From an uncultured Spirochaetaceae bacterium (GTDB taxonomy: Bacteria > Spirochaetota > Spirochaetia > Treponematales > Treponemataceae): a DNA stretch of 64,000 nucleotides. Of this stretch, positions 24,584 to 33,422 are shown piece by piece. The translations under genes and the position numbers were made by a program. Location of the stretch: positions 1 to 64,000 of the forward strand of contig CADCLG010000016.1 of NCBI GenBank assembly GCA_902802305.1, given 5' to 3'. The notes below the pieces were generated by a model. It made no database searches. It was not told the DNA's origin and saw only the letters and a program-made list of their open reading frames with translations. How positions within the stretch are numbered: position 1 is the first letter of the stretch; each line of letters opens with the position of its first letter.

Positions 24584-25411
24584 TTATTTTAAAAGATTTT
24601 CAATAATCTTTGCTGCTTCTTCCAGTTCAGGAATATCAAGACTTTCAATTTCACCATCATCAACAGCAAGACTTGTCTTTTCTTCCATTGGAATCCTTGC
24701 AAGAACAGGAAGTCCAAAGGTTTCTGCTATCTGATTTATGTTTGATTTTCCAAAAACTGTTATTTCTTTTCCGCAATCAGGGCATTTTACATAACTCATA
24801 TTCTCAACTAAACCTAAAATTGGAATATTCATCATGTTTGCCATATTTACAGCTTTTTCCACAATAACGCGTACCAGCTGCTGAGGAGAAGAAACAATAA
24901 TAATTCCATCGACAGGAAGAGACTGGAATACTGTAAGTGGTACATCTCCAGTTCCAGGAGGCATATCTACAAACATAAAATCTACATCATTCCATATAAC
25001 ATCTGTCCAGAACTGTTTTACAGCGCCTGCAATTACCGGTCCACGCCAGATTACAGGGTCATTTTCATTCTGAAGCAAAAAGTTCATTGACATAAGCTGA
25101 ATGCCGGAATCAGTAATAACAGGGTTGAGGGCATCTTCATTTTCCAGAGCAGTTGCACGTTTATCACCTACTCCAAAGCTTTCTGGAATTGAAGGACCTG
25201 TAATATCAGCATCCAAAATTGCAGTTCTAAAACCGTCTTTACATACTTTACTGGCAAGCAGACTTGTTACCAGAGACTTACCTACTCCACCCTTGCCGCT
25301 AAGAATACCAATAACCTTCTTAACGCTGCTTTTTTTATTTAACGTTGCTTTCAAATCTCTCTGTGCGCAATCCTGATTGCAAGAACCGCATGAACCAGAA
25401 CATCCTGCCAT
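24584..25411 (-). CDS. Mrp/NBP35-family Fe-S cluster carrier ATPase
   Basis: 275 residues. P-loop of the deviant Walker type (GILSGKGGVGKS), ILDADITGPSIPESFG, DVDFMFVDMPPGTGDVPLTV, and a CPDC pair near residue 210 that in this family holds a bridging [4Fe-4S] cluster between two subunits. The N-terminus has a Cys cluster (CSGSCGSCNQDC), like eukaryotic NBP35 and many bacterial homologues, and lacks the MIP18-like domain of E. coli Mrp. It loads Fe-S clusters onto apoproteins in the cytoplasm. Shine-Dalgarno aggagc precedes the ATG. Confidence 0.92.
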   Translation of the reverse strand: MAGCSGSCGSCNQDCAQRDLKATLNKKSSVKKVIGILSGKGGVGKSLVTSLLASKVCKDGFRTAILDADITGPSIPESFGVGDKRATALENEDALNPVITDSGIQLMSMNFLLQNENDPVIWRGPVIAGAVKQFWTDVIWNDVDFMFVDMPPGTGDVPLTVFQSLPVDGIIIVSSPQQLVRVIVEKAVNMANMMNIPILGLVENMSYVKCPDCGKEITVFGKSNINQIAETFGLPVLARIPMEEKTSLAVDDGEIESLDIPELEEAAKIIENLLK

Positions 25412-25586
25412 AATCTGCTCCTATAAATCATTATGATAATTAAAATACTATTTAAAATATAATTATGAAACTTTAAAAATACAACAAAAAATTAATACAT
25501 TATTCGATATGAAACATAAATTATCTCTGTATTTTTATGCATTTTTTTTGTATAATTATAACATTCTAAAAAATAAGGTGGTTTTT

Positions 25587-27140
25587 ATGACATCCCAAGC
25601 AATAGCCAAGATTATTGCCTTTGTAATTTATCTTGGCTTGATGATTTACGTCGGATTGAGAAATGCTAACAAGAACAACAGTTCCGCAGATTTCTTTTTA
25701 GGCGGAAGAAAAGTTGGTCCATGGGTAACAGCCCTTTCAGCAGAAGCATCAGATTCTTCTGCATGGCTTTTGATGGGTCTTCCAGGATTGTGTTATCTTG
25801 GTGGAGTAAAAGAAACTTTCTGGACAGCGTTAGGTCTTATTTTAGGTACCTACCTGAACTGGCTTTTTGTCGCAAAACCTTTACGCAAATGTTCCATCGC
25901 TTTTGGTGATTCAATCACAATCCCAGAGTTCCTTACAAACAGATTTAAGGACAAGTCACACCTGCTTTCAATTGTATCTGTAGTATTCATTGTTTTATTC
26001 TTTACTATTTATACAGCTTCTGGCTTTGTTGCCTGTGCAAAATTATTCAATTCTGTATTCGGACTTCCATACCATGCAGGTCTTGCAATTGGTATTATTG
26101 TAATTTTGTGCTACACAATTACCGGTGGATATCTCGCTGTATGTACAACAGACTTTATCCAGGGAACATTGATTTTCGTTGCATTTGTAGTTTCTTCTGT
26201 TGTAGTAGTTTTTGCTTTGGGTGGACCAGCAAATGCAATTGCTCAGGTTAAAGATTTCAACGCAGCCGCAATTGCAGGAAACTTTGGTGAAACACTTAAA
26301 AACACATTTACAAATAACCAGACTTATAAAGGATTAAGCATTGCTTCTGCTTTGGCCTGGGGCTTAGGTTATTTTGGAATGCCTCATATCATAGTACGCT
26401 TTATGGGTATCCGTTCAAATAAAGAAGTAAAAAAAGCCCGTAGAATTGGAACTGTATGGATGGTTATTTCTTACATCGGAACCTTTATCATCGGTACTTT
26501 AGGAACAGCTTATCTTTTCAATCACGGAACAATTCTTGGAACAGAAGCTGGTGCAGTAATTTCTGGAATTACAAACTTTGGTGATGCAGAAACTGTTTTC
26601 TCTGCAACTATGCAGAATATGTATCCTGCTTTCTTTGCCGGAATCTTCCTTTGTGCTATTCTTGCTGCTTCTATGTCTACTGCTGACTCTCAGCTTTTGG
26701 CTGCTTCTTCTGCAGTAAGTCAGGACCTTTTCAAAGGACTTATCAAAAAAGATGCTTCAGAAAAAGAAGTTCTTACAGTCAGCCGAATTACAGTTTTCTT
26801 AATTTCTCTGATTGCACTTTTCCTTTCATTGAATCCTAATTCTTCAATTTTCGGACTTGTTTCTTTTGCCTGGTCTGGATTTGGTGCAACATTTGGTCCT
26901 TTAGTTTTACTTGCTCTTTATTGGAAAGGAACTACAGCCGCAGGTGCAATTGCCGGTTTGATTACTGGTGGTGTTACAGATGTTGTATGGCACTACCTTA
27001 AAGGCGGTATCTTCGATGTTTACGAAATATTACCAGCCTTCATTGTATGTCTTATCGTAACAGTTGTTGTTTCACTCTGTACTAAAAAAGATCCTGAAGT
27101 TTTGTCTGAGTTTGAAAAATATAAACAGATTGAAGACTAA
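25587..27140 (+). CDS. putP: Sodium:solute symporter, PutP-like (proline)
   Basis: 517 residues, about 13 membrane helices, SSS family. Closest in pattern to the Na+/proline symporter PutP: SADFFLGGRKVGPWVTALSAEASDSSAWLLMGLPG, GGYLAVCTTDFIQG, and SMSTADSQLLAASSAVSQD, which together form the sodium and substrate sites. The start at 25587 follows an aaggtgg ribosome site; a longer in-frame reading from 25509 would span a TATAAT box (25551-25556), so it is rejected. It ends one base before the convergent FtsH-like gene with no terminator between them. Substrate proline is a family-level inference. Confidence 0.92.
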   Translation: MTSQAIAKIIAFVIYLGLMIYVGLRNANKNNSSADFFLGGRKVGPWVTALSAEASDSSAWLLMGLPGLCYLGGVKETFWTALGLILGTYLNWLFVAKPLRKCSIAFGDSITIPEFLTNRFKDKSHLLSIVSVVFIVLFFTIYTASGFVACAKLFNSVFGLPYHAGLAIGIIVILCYTITGGYLAVCTTDFIQGTLIFVAFVVSSVVVVFALGGPANAIAQVKDFNAAAIAGNFGETLKNTFTNNQTYKGLSIASALAWGLGYFGMPHIIVRFMGIRSNKEVKKARRIGTVWMVISYIGTFIIGTLGTAYLFNHGTILGTEAGAVISGITNFGDAETVFSATMQNMYPAFFAGIFLCAILAASMSTADSQLLAASSAVSQDLFKGLIKKDASEKEVLTVSRITVFLISLIALFLSLNPNSSIFGLVSFAWSGFGATFGPLVLLALYWKGTTAAGAIAGLITGGVTDVVWHYLKGGIFDVYEILPAFIVCLIVTVVVSLCTKKDPEVLSEFEKYKQIED

Positions 27141-28292
27141 TTAAAGTTCTTTTACAGCCTGCCGTACATCATCCAGCGTAAAAGAATCACGCTGGTCTTG
27201 TGCGGCAAGAAGGGCTGCCTTATTCAAAACAGATTCAATTTTTGCACAGGAGAATCCATTAAAAGTTTTTGAAAGTACCTGAACTGAACACTCCTGAGCT
27301 GGAGATTTTCCCCTGCAATACATTTCTATAAGCTTTTCGCGGGCAGCAGAATCAGGATATGGAACAGCAAAACGTGCATCAAAGCGCCCCGGACGAATCA
27401 AAGCTGGATCCAGAGCTTGAATGCTGTTGGTTGCTGCAATTACCAGAACCCCGTTTGTAGCTTCAAAACCATCTAATTCATTCAATAAAGCAGTTACAAT
27501 TCGCGTATTTTCTGTTTCAATTGCCGAACCAGAATAATTTCGGCGGGTTCCAATTCCATCAAACTCATCAATAAAAACAATACAAGGAGCACGTCTTCTT
27601 GCCTTTCTAAAAAGCAGCTTTACTTTTAGCGGACCAATGGCCATAAACATGCTTTCAAAATCGGTCGCTTTTGCAGGAATAAAATTAATTTTTGCTTCAC
27701 CAGCCAGAGCCTTTGCAAAAAGAGTTTTTCCGTTTCCAGGCTCTCCTTCAAGCAAAATCCCTTTTGGCATTCGTATTCCGCGTTTTGCATATTCAGCAGG
27801 ATTTTCCATAATTTTCATAACCTGCTTCATATCCCGTTTTAAGTTATCCATACCGACAACATCATCAAACTTAACGCCGGTTTTATGAACAACCTTAAAA
27901 GAGTTAGGGCTTATAAACTTACGGAAGGCAAAAATAAAAATGCCAAAAAAGAAAATATAAAAAATTGCATCAAAGATTATTGAAAAGATTTCACCTGTAT
28001 CTTTTTCTACAGAAAGTTCCACATCATTTCTTAGAAGAAATTCTTCTAAAAGTGGAGAATGAGGATTTTTTGTCCATTCTTTAATCTCAGAGCCCTTTTG
28101 TACAAATACAAGACGCTCTTCTTTTATCTGGACGCTCTCAAGCTTCCCCTGCTCTGCCAGGGAATAAAAATCCTTGTAAGCGATATAATTCTTACTGTTG
28201 TCAGACTGAAAGAAAAAATAATATCCAGCGAAAGCAACAGCAGCCAAAAGTAAAACAAGTAACCAAATATTTAACTGCTTCTTTTTAATCAT
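27141..28292 (-). CDS. FtsH-like membrane AAA ATPase lacking the peptidase domain
   Basis: 383 residues. It has the FtsH layout only up to the end of the ATPase: TM1 (9-28), periplasmic alpha/beta part (YIAYKDFYSLAEQGKLESVQIKEERLVF), TM2 (104-123), then AAA: FDDVVGMDNLKRDM, Walker A GEPGNGKT (183-190; usually GPPGTGKT), pore loop region, Walker B CIVFIDEFDGIG, sensor AATN and arginine fingers LIRPGRFDARF, and the lid ending DDVRQAVKEL. The M41 zinc protease part (HExGH, some 200 residues) is absent, with a clean stop. So it may unfold or remodel membrane proteins without cutting them. Its start overlaps the stop of the EAL gene by 4 nt (ATGA). Confidence 0.9.
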   Translation of the reverse strand: MIKKKQLNIWLLVLLLAAVAFAGYYFFFQSDNSKNYIAYKDFYSLAEQGKLESVQIKEERLVFVQKGSEIKEWTKNPHSPLLEEFLLRNDVELSVEKDTGEIFSIIFDAIFYIFFFGIFIFAFRKFISPNSFKVVHKTGVKFDDVVGMDNLKRDMKQVMKIMENPAEYAKRGIRMPKGILLEGEPGNGKTLFAKALAGEAKINFIPAKATDFESMFMAIGPLKVKLLFRKARRRAPCIVFIDEFDGIGTRRNYSGSAIETENTRIVTALLNELDGFEATNGVLVIAATNSIQALDPALIRPGRFDARFAVPYPDSAAREKLIEMYCRGKSPAQECSVQVLSKTFNGFSCAKIESVLNKAALLAAQDQRDSFTLDDVRQAVKEL

Positions 28293-30415
28293 AAATCTTC
28301 AAGCTCTTCTACATCCGAAACATTTTCTGCTTCATCAACAGCTTCAATTTCATCTATCTCTTCAATTTCTTCTATTGTTTCTTCATCTTCTAAGTCTTCA
28401 AAACGTTCATCAATATCAGGAGAATCAAGTTCTTTAAGGTACTCATTCTTATTTTCCTGATCCTTTTTATAGCGTTCCAAATCTTTTTTCATAAGTGCAA
28501 AGAATTCCTCTTTAGGAAGACCTTTTGCATAATAAAATCCCTGCAGGTAATCACAGCCAAGAGATTTAAGCCAACGGGCCTGTTCCTCTGTTTCTACACC
28601 TTCTGCAAGAGCCTTCATGCCAAGACGCTTTATCATCGTAATTGTAGAAGCAAGGGCTGTATTAGATTTTGCATCATTAAAGGCAGACCAGACAATATTC
28701 TTATCAATCTTAACCATTTTGAATGGTAAAGTAATTAAATAAGTCATATTTGAATATCCGGAACCATAATCATCAAGAGAAAGCTCAAAGCCAGCTTCGG
28801 AAAGAGCCGTCATATTTTTAAGAAGGATTTCCGGAGTATAGGCTGCGGCAGTTTCTGTTATTTCAAGATTGATTACAGAAGCAGGAATATTGTGAATTGT
28901 CCTGATTGTAAGAATATTTTCTGCAAGAATTTCCTGCATACATTGTGCAACCGAAAGATTTATATCAATTTTTCTGATTCCATATTCTTCCAGATTTATC
29001 CGCGAAAGTGTAGTACAGACAGAATCAAAAACAAACTGTCCAATTCTCAAAATATCGCCAGTTTTTTCTGCAATAGGAATGAATTCTTCTGGTGAAACAA
29101 AGTCCCCGTTTTCATCCTTCATGCGAATAAGAGCTTCAGCGCCAATCAAGCGGTCTTCTTTTGTTGAATAAATCGGCTGATAATAAACATCAAAGCGTTT
29201 TTCAGCAAGAGCCCGTCTTAAAAGATGAGAAATATAGGTTGTTCGGCGTTTATATTCGGTATCAATATCTCGGGCATAAATTGTTGCCTGCTTGTAACGA
29301 GTATCTTCAGAAACCAAATCAATCAAATCAAGAATATCTTCAGGCATTTTTACATCTTTTGGAGATTCAATAATGCAGATTCTTGAATAGAGCTTCAATT
29401 CAAGGGTGTCATAAACCCAGTTTTCATGAAAGCGTACCCTCAGTTCAAATTTTATTCTGTCAATCTCACGTTCATCATAGTTTCTGAAAATAAGGCAGAA
29501 TTTTCCCTGTGACAAATAATAATGATAAGCATGAGGAAAGGTCTTTTTAAGGAAAACAGCAACTTCACTTAAAAAAGAGTTCATCTGAGTAATGCCGAAT
29601 GCATTGGAAATAAAGGTGATATCATCCAGAATGACGCTGACACATAAAAATGGACTTCCTGTAAAAAAGTCTCGGGAGGTCATTTTTATAAGGGCATGTT
29701 CATTAAAGAGATTGGTAGCACGTTCCACATATTCTTCCGGATTCTGAACAATGGAAGAAAACATTATGGTTGCAAGAGAGATTCCAAAGCACTGAACCAG
29801 ATATCTAGGATGGAAGAGCTGAATCAAAACTGAAACCAGCATCAAAACGATGTATGAAAAGAGAGAGAGCAGTTTGAGTCTTGAAAGAGTTTTTCTCTTC
29901 TTTATAATCATAGAAACAGAAATTACAGTATAATAAGCAACAACAAAATAAAGAATATAGAAGAAAAATCCACCGCGCTGATACAATCCAGAGGAATCAA
30001 TATAAAAAGCAAGTGGCTTGCCAAATACAAGGTAAGAAAGTGGAGAAAGAATAATAGGTAACATTGCAAAGGCATAAGGAAGAATTATAAGAAGAACAAA
30101 GGAACGCCTTCTTTTGTTTGATAATTTTTCCAGAAAATTAAAGAGGGATGCACAATAAACCGTATAAATAACTGAAAGAATATTAGATGAAAAGAAATAA
30201 ATCATGTGGAAGCCCCATAAAAACCAGGAAGGAAAAGAATTTCCTCTCAAAAGGGTCGTTCCAAGATCACAAATAGTACAGAAAAAAGCAGAATAGATAA
30301 ACATTATATAAGCATGATTCTGCAATAAGGGAAGATTTCGTCGCTGATAATAAAATATAATTACAATCAAATAAATAAAGATTGCTGCAATATCAAACTC
30401 AATAACGTAATTCAA
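28289..30415 (-). CDS. Membrane EAL-domain c-di-GMP phosphodiesterase with degenerate GGDEF
   Basis: 708 residues. Residues 1-225 hold about seven membrane helices (histidine-kinase-type sensor head), then a GGDEF-like region without a GGDEF signature, then EAL from about 410 to 670. The EAL catalytic set is complete: E427 in EALIR, INLS, EITE, DDYGSGYSN, VKID, AEGVE and QGF, so hydrolysis of c-di-GMP to pGpG is expected. A final 35 residues are almost purely acidic (EEETIEEIEEIDEIEAVDE), an odd addition. Translation starts at TTG (30415) with aaagga 8 nt upstream. It overlaps the FtsH-like gene by 4 nt, so the two are coupled. Confidence 0.92.
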   Translation of the reverse strand: MNYVIEFDIAAIFIYLIVIIFYYQRRNLPLLQNHAYIMFIYSAFFCTICDLGTTLLRGNSFPSWFLWGFHMIYFFSSNILSVIYTVYCASLFNFLEKLSNKRRRSFVLLIILPYAFAMLPIILSPLSYLVFGKPLAFYIDSSGLYQRGGFFFYILYFVVAYYTVISVSMIIKKRKTLSRLKLLSLFSYIVLMLVSVLIQLFHPRYLVQCFGISLATIMFSSIVQNPEEYVERATNLFNEHALIKMTSRDFFTGSPFLCVSVILDDITFISNAFGITQMNSFLSEVAVFLKKTFPHAYHYYLSQGKFCLIFRNYDEREIDRIKFELRVRFHENWVYDTLELKLYSRICIIESPKDVKMPEDILDLIDLVSEDTRYKQATIYARDIDTEYKRRTTYISHLLRRALAEKRFDVYYQPIYSTKEDRLIGAEALIRMKDENGDFVSPEEFIPIAEKTGDILRIGQFVFDSVCTTLSRINLEEYGIRKIDINLSVAQCMQEILAENILTIRTIHNIPASVINLEITETAAAYTPEILLKNMTALSEAGFELSLDDYGSGYSNMTYLITLPFKMVKIDKNIVWSAFNDAKSNTALASTITMIKRLGMKALAEGVETEEQARWLKSLGCDYLQGFYYAKGLPKEEFFALMKKDLERYKKDQENKNEYLKELDSPDIDERFEDLEDEETIEEIEEIDEIEAVDEAENVSDVEELEDL

Positions 30416-30476
30416 TCGTACATCCTTTACAATAACTTTAACCTACACATAAGCAAAAGTCAAATTGTAATTACTG

Positions 30477-30505
30477 TTGATTTTTGAGATTTAGTGGAAT
30501 AAAAT
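30477..30505 (+). promoter_or_regulatory. Promoter of the TIGR03546/TIGR03545 pair
   Basis: TTGATT (30477-30482), 17-nt spacer, TAAAAT (30500-30505), about 50 nt before the start codon. Confidence 0.55.
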
Positions 30506-30557
30506 AAAATAATGTCATAAATTTTTCTTTATTCGGCAGAAAAAAAATGGAGATTAT

Positions 30558-31061
30558 ATGTTCAAAAAACTGATTTTATTTCTAAAAGCCCTAAACAGCA
30601 ACAGACATCCCGGCGAAATTGCTCATGCAGTTTGTCTTGGAATGATACTCGGCTTCCTGCCTAAAAATAATGCATTATGGTACATTTTGACTGTATTTTT
30701 TATCTTTATGAGAATTAACAGGGGTTCTTTTATTCTTTTTACCTTCCTTTTTTCCCTGCTCGCCCCACTTTTAGACCCAATTTTTGACAACGTAGGTTAC
30801 TGGATTTTAACTCTAGACAAATTAGAACCTGTATTCTCTAAACTGCTTGACGTTCCCTTTGTTGGCTTCACAAAGTTCAATAATTCCATAGTTTGTGGTT
30901 CTCTGGTTTTGTCGCTACTGGCCTACACTCCTCTTTATTGGCTTACAAGACTTATCTTAAAATACTGGCGCGCAAGTCTTGCTCCGGTTATCAGAAAATC
31001 AAAGCTTGTAACTTTCCTTTCTAAGATTCCACTCATTCAGAAAATTGGAGAAATGGTATGA
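30558..31061 (+). CDS. TIGR03546 family membrane protein
   Basis: 167 residues with three or four membrane helices; N-terminal motif HPGEIAHAVCLGMILGFLPKNNALWYILTVFFIF fits the TIGR03546 (DUF2062-like) family. Function unknown. The family is normally encoded next to TIGR03545, as here: the stop overlaps the next start by 4 nt (31058-31061). The Shine-Dalgarno is ggag. The tight pairing suggests one envelope function. Confidence 0.85.
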   Translation: MFKKLILFLKALNSNRHPGEIAHAVCLGMILGFLPKNNALWYILTVFFIFMRINRGSFILFTFLFSLLAPLLDPIFDNVGYWILTLDKLEPVFSKLLDVPFVGFTKFNNSIVCGSLVLSLLAYTPLYWLTRLILKYWRASLAPVIRKSKLVTFLSKIPLIQKIGEMV

Positions 31062-33385
31062 AAAAAGAACTTGAAAATACAAAAGAAACAAAAATCTCAA
31101 AAAAAGATAAAACAATTTCAAAGGAAACAAAAACAGAAGTTGCAACAAAAGAAAAGAAACCTAAAAAAGAAGAAAAAACTATACCGGCTTCAAAACTTCC
31201 AAAACTCTTTACAAAAACTTATACCGAAAAACAGCTGGAAAAACGCCTTTATAAAAAAATCTATATAAAGCAGGATAAAGAATATCTGGCCTCCCTGATT
31301 AAAGAATGTGGAAAAAATAAAAAGGATATAGCCCTTTACTCAATTCCTAAAGATTTAATGTTTACTAAAAAGGAATTGGCACAGCTTAAAACCCTTGCTA
31401 AAGAGATTAAGTCTCAGAAGGGGCGCGTTAGATGGGTTCCTCTTATTGCAACTGTAGCTTTTATTGCGGCTGTAGTGATTGTGATTACAGCTACAAAAAA
31501 TATAATCGCTACAAAAGCAATAAAATCTATCTGTGAATCAAATTTTGAAGCAAAATGTGACATTCGCGATTTGGACATCAGTTTTTTAAACGCTCATTTC
31601 AGGATGGACGGGCTTGAAGTTGCAAATAAAAATGAGCCAATGAAAAACCTCTTTTCGGTTGAAGGAGTCAATTTTGATTTTGACATGCTTCAATTGCTCC
31701 GTGCCCGCTTTGTAGCAAATGAACTTTCAATAACTGGAGTTGCAACAAACACCGACCGAAAATATTCAGGAGATATTTCTGCCCAGCTGAGGGCAAAATA
31801 CGAAAAAAAGAAGGCAAAAAAAGCAGAAAAAGAGGCAAAAAATGCTGATTCTGCCTTTATGAAATCCTTATCAGAAAAAACTGACCTTGCAATGGATACA
31901 CTTACTTCTTCTGTAACCGGTCTTTTTGATAAATACAATCCAGAAACCATTATCAAAGACTGCTATGCTCAATTACAGACACCGACAGTTGCAAAAGAGA
32001 CTGAAGAAGAAGCAAAAAAATTAGTTTCAAGCTGGACAGAACGCTCAAAGCAAATCAGCACAAAAGTTACTTCAACAGTTAATAACGCTCAGGAAATCTC
32101 AAAAATTGATATAAACGCGGTAAAAACAGATCCTATTAAACTCAAAGAAACAATTGAACTGCTAAATACCACTTACAACGATGTTTCTGTTCTGAAAAAA
32201 GAAACTGATTCAATTTCAAGAGAGCTTAAATCTGACGTTTCAAAAGCCACCTCTCTGGCAACAAACATTCAAACTGCCATTCAAAATGACACAAACTTAG
32301 TAAGCACAGAGATTTCAAAAATCACTTCCCTCAATATTTCTGATGGAAAACGCTTTGTAACTCAAACCTTTGATACAATTGCATATCAGGTTCTTGGAAA
32401 ATACTATCCTTATGTGCAAAAAGGCGTTGGATATCTTATGCAGGCAAAAAACTCTTCAAAGGATGATACTTCCAAAAAAGCAAAGAAAGTTAAGAAAACC
32501 TCAACAATCACTCAGCGTGCGGAAGGACGAACTGTTTTCTATAAGATAGATTCAACTCCTAAAATCTGGATAAAAAAAGCAGCTGGTTCAGGCCCTAACT
32601 TTGCCTTTGATGCAGAAAATATCACAAATGATATGGATAAAACAGGAAAACCTGCAACAGGAACAGTTAGCCTCAGCTTCAAAGAACTGGATCATTATGC
32701 AAAACTTTCTGTAGATACCCGTTCTGAATCTAAAGAACCACTTGTTACTGCAAATTATAATTGTGACAAGCTACCGTTGAATTATCCTACAAGCAAGTTT
32801 GGAGATGCCCCTGGCGTTCCTGGAATTGAAACTAAAAGTAATCTTGATTTACTTTTTAAGATTTATGAAGATGATGGCTTTGATATTACAGGAAGAGGAA
32901 AGTTTACAGACATGAACATAACAACTGTTCCATTTGAGCCGGCTTTTGCTTCTGATATTTATTCAAACGTGATGGCAAATATTAAATCTATGGATTTAGC
33001 AACTACAATCGGTTATACGGTTTCCAGTGGTTTAAATCTGAACCTTACTTCTGATGTTGACAAACAGTTTATAGCTGCCCTCTCCAGCGAATTAAAAAAT
33101 CAGCTCTCTGTAATAACAAATAAAGCCCAGACAGAATTAATTGCAAAATTAAATGAAGCTTCTGGTGGCGCCTTTGGAGAAATAAAATCCTTTGATGATA
33201 TAAAAGCTAAAGTCAATGGATATGTTGAGTCTGTAAATAATATTTACAAACAGCTTGAAAATAAACGTACAGAAGCCGAAAACGCCTTGAAGAATGCAGC
33301 AAAGAGCAAGGTAGATGAAGCAACAAATAAAGCAAAGGATAAGGCAAAAGAAGCGGTTACTTCAGGATTAAAGAAATTATTCTAA
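31058..33385 (+). CDS. TIGR03545 family AsmA-like envelope protein
   Basis: 775 residues. Residues 1-60 are a Lys/Glu-rich cytoplasmic segment, a single membrane helix lies at about 128-148 (VPLIATVAFIAAVVIVITAT), and a large periplasmic part follows. Just after the helix comes an AsmA/DUF748-like pattern (CDIRDLDISFLNAHFRMDGLEVAN...VEGVNFDFDMLQLL...ELSITGV), then a long coiled-coil zone (about 250-430) and a beta-rich C-terminal part with a helical Lys/Ala-rich end. AsmA-like proteins often bridge the envelope for lipid transport; that role here is inference. Coupled to the TIGR03546 gene. Confidence 0.85.
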   Translation: MKKELENTKETKISKKDKTISKETKTEVATKEKKPKKEEKTIPASKLPKLFTKTYTEKQLEKRLYKKIYIKQDKEYLASLIKECGKNKKDIALYSIPKDLMFTKKELAQLKTLAKEIKSQKGRVRWVPLIATVAFIAAVVIVITATKNIIATKAIKSICESNFEAKCDIRDLDISFLNAHFRMDGLEVANKNEPMKNLFSVEGVNFDFDMLQLLRARFVANELSITGVATNTDRKYSGDISAQLRAKYEKKKAKKAEKEAKNADSAFMKSLSEKTDLAMDTLTSSVTGLFDKYNPETIIKDCYAQLQTPTVAKETEEEAKKLVSSWTERSKQISTKVTSTVNNAQEISKIDINAVKTDPIKLKETIELLNTTYNDVSVLKKETDSISRELKSDVSKATSLATNIQTAIQNDTNLVSTEISKITSLNISDGKRFVTQTFDTIAYQVLGKYYPYVQKGVGYLMQAKNSSKDDTSKKAKKVKKTSTITQRAEGRTVFYKIDSTPKIWIKKAAGSGPNFAFDAENITNDMDKTGKPATGTVSLSFKELDHYAKLSVDTRSESKEPLVTANYNCDKLPLNYPTSKFGDAPGVPGIETKSNLDLLFKIYEDDGFDITGRGKFTDMNITTVPFEPAFASDIYSNVMANIKSMDLATTIGYTVSSGLNLNLTSDVDKQFIAALSSELKNQLSVITNKAQTELIAKLNEASGGAFGEIKSFDDIKAKVNGYVESVNNIYKQLENKRTEAENALKNAAKSKVDEATNKAKDKAKEAVTSGLKKLF

Positions 33386-33422
33386 ATGCTCTGTTAAATC
33401 AGATTTCATACGGAAGATTTTT

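Noticed and set aside
25509-25586. 26-residue N-terminal extension of the sodium:solute symporter
   Set aside because: It spans a TATAAT box and lacks a ribosome site; the ATG at 25587 has aaggtgg at proper distance and begins the family N-terminus.
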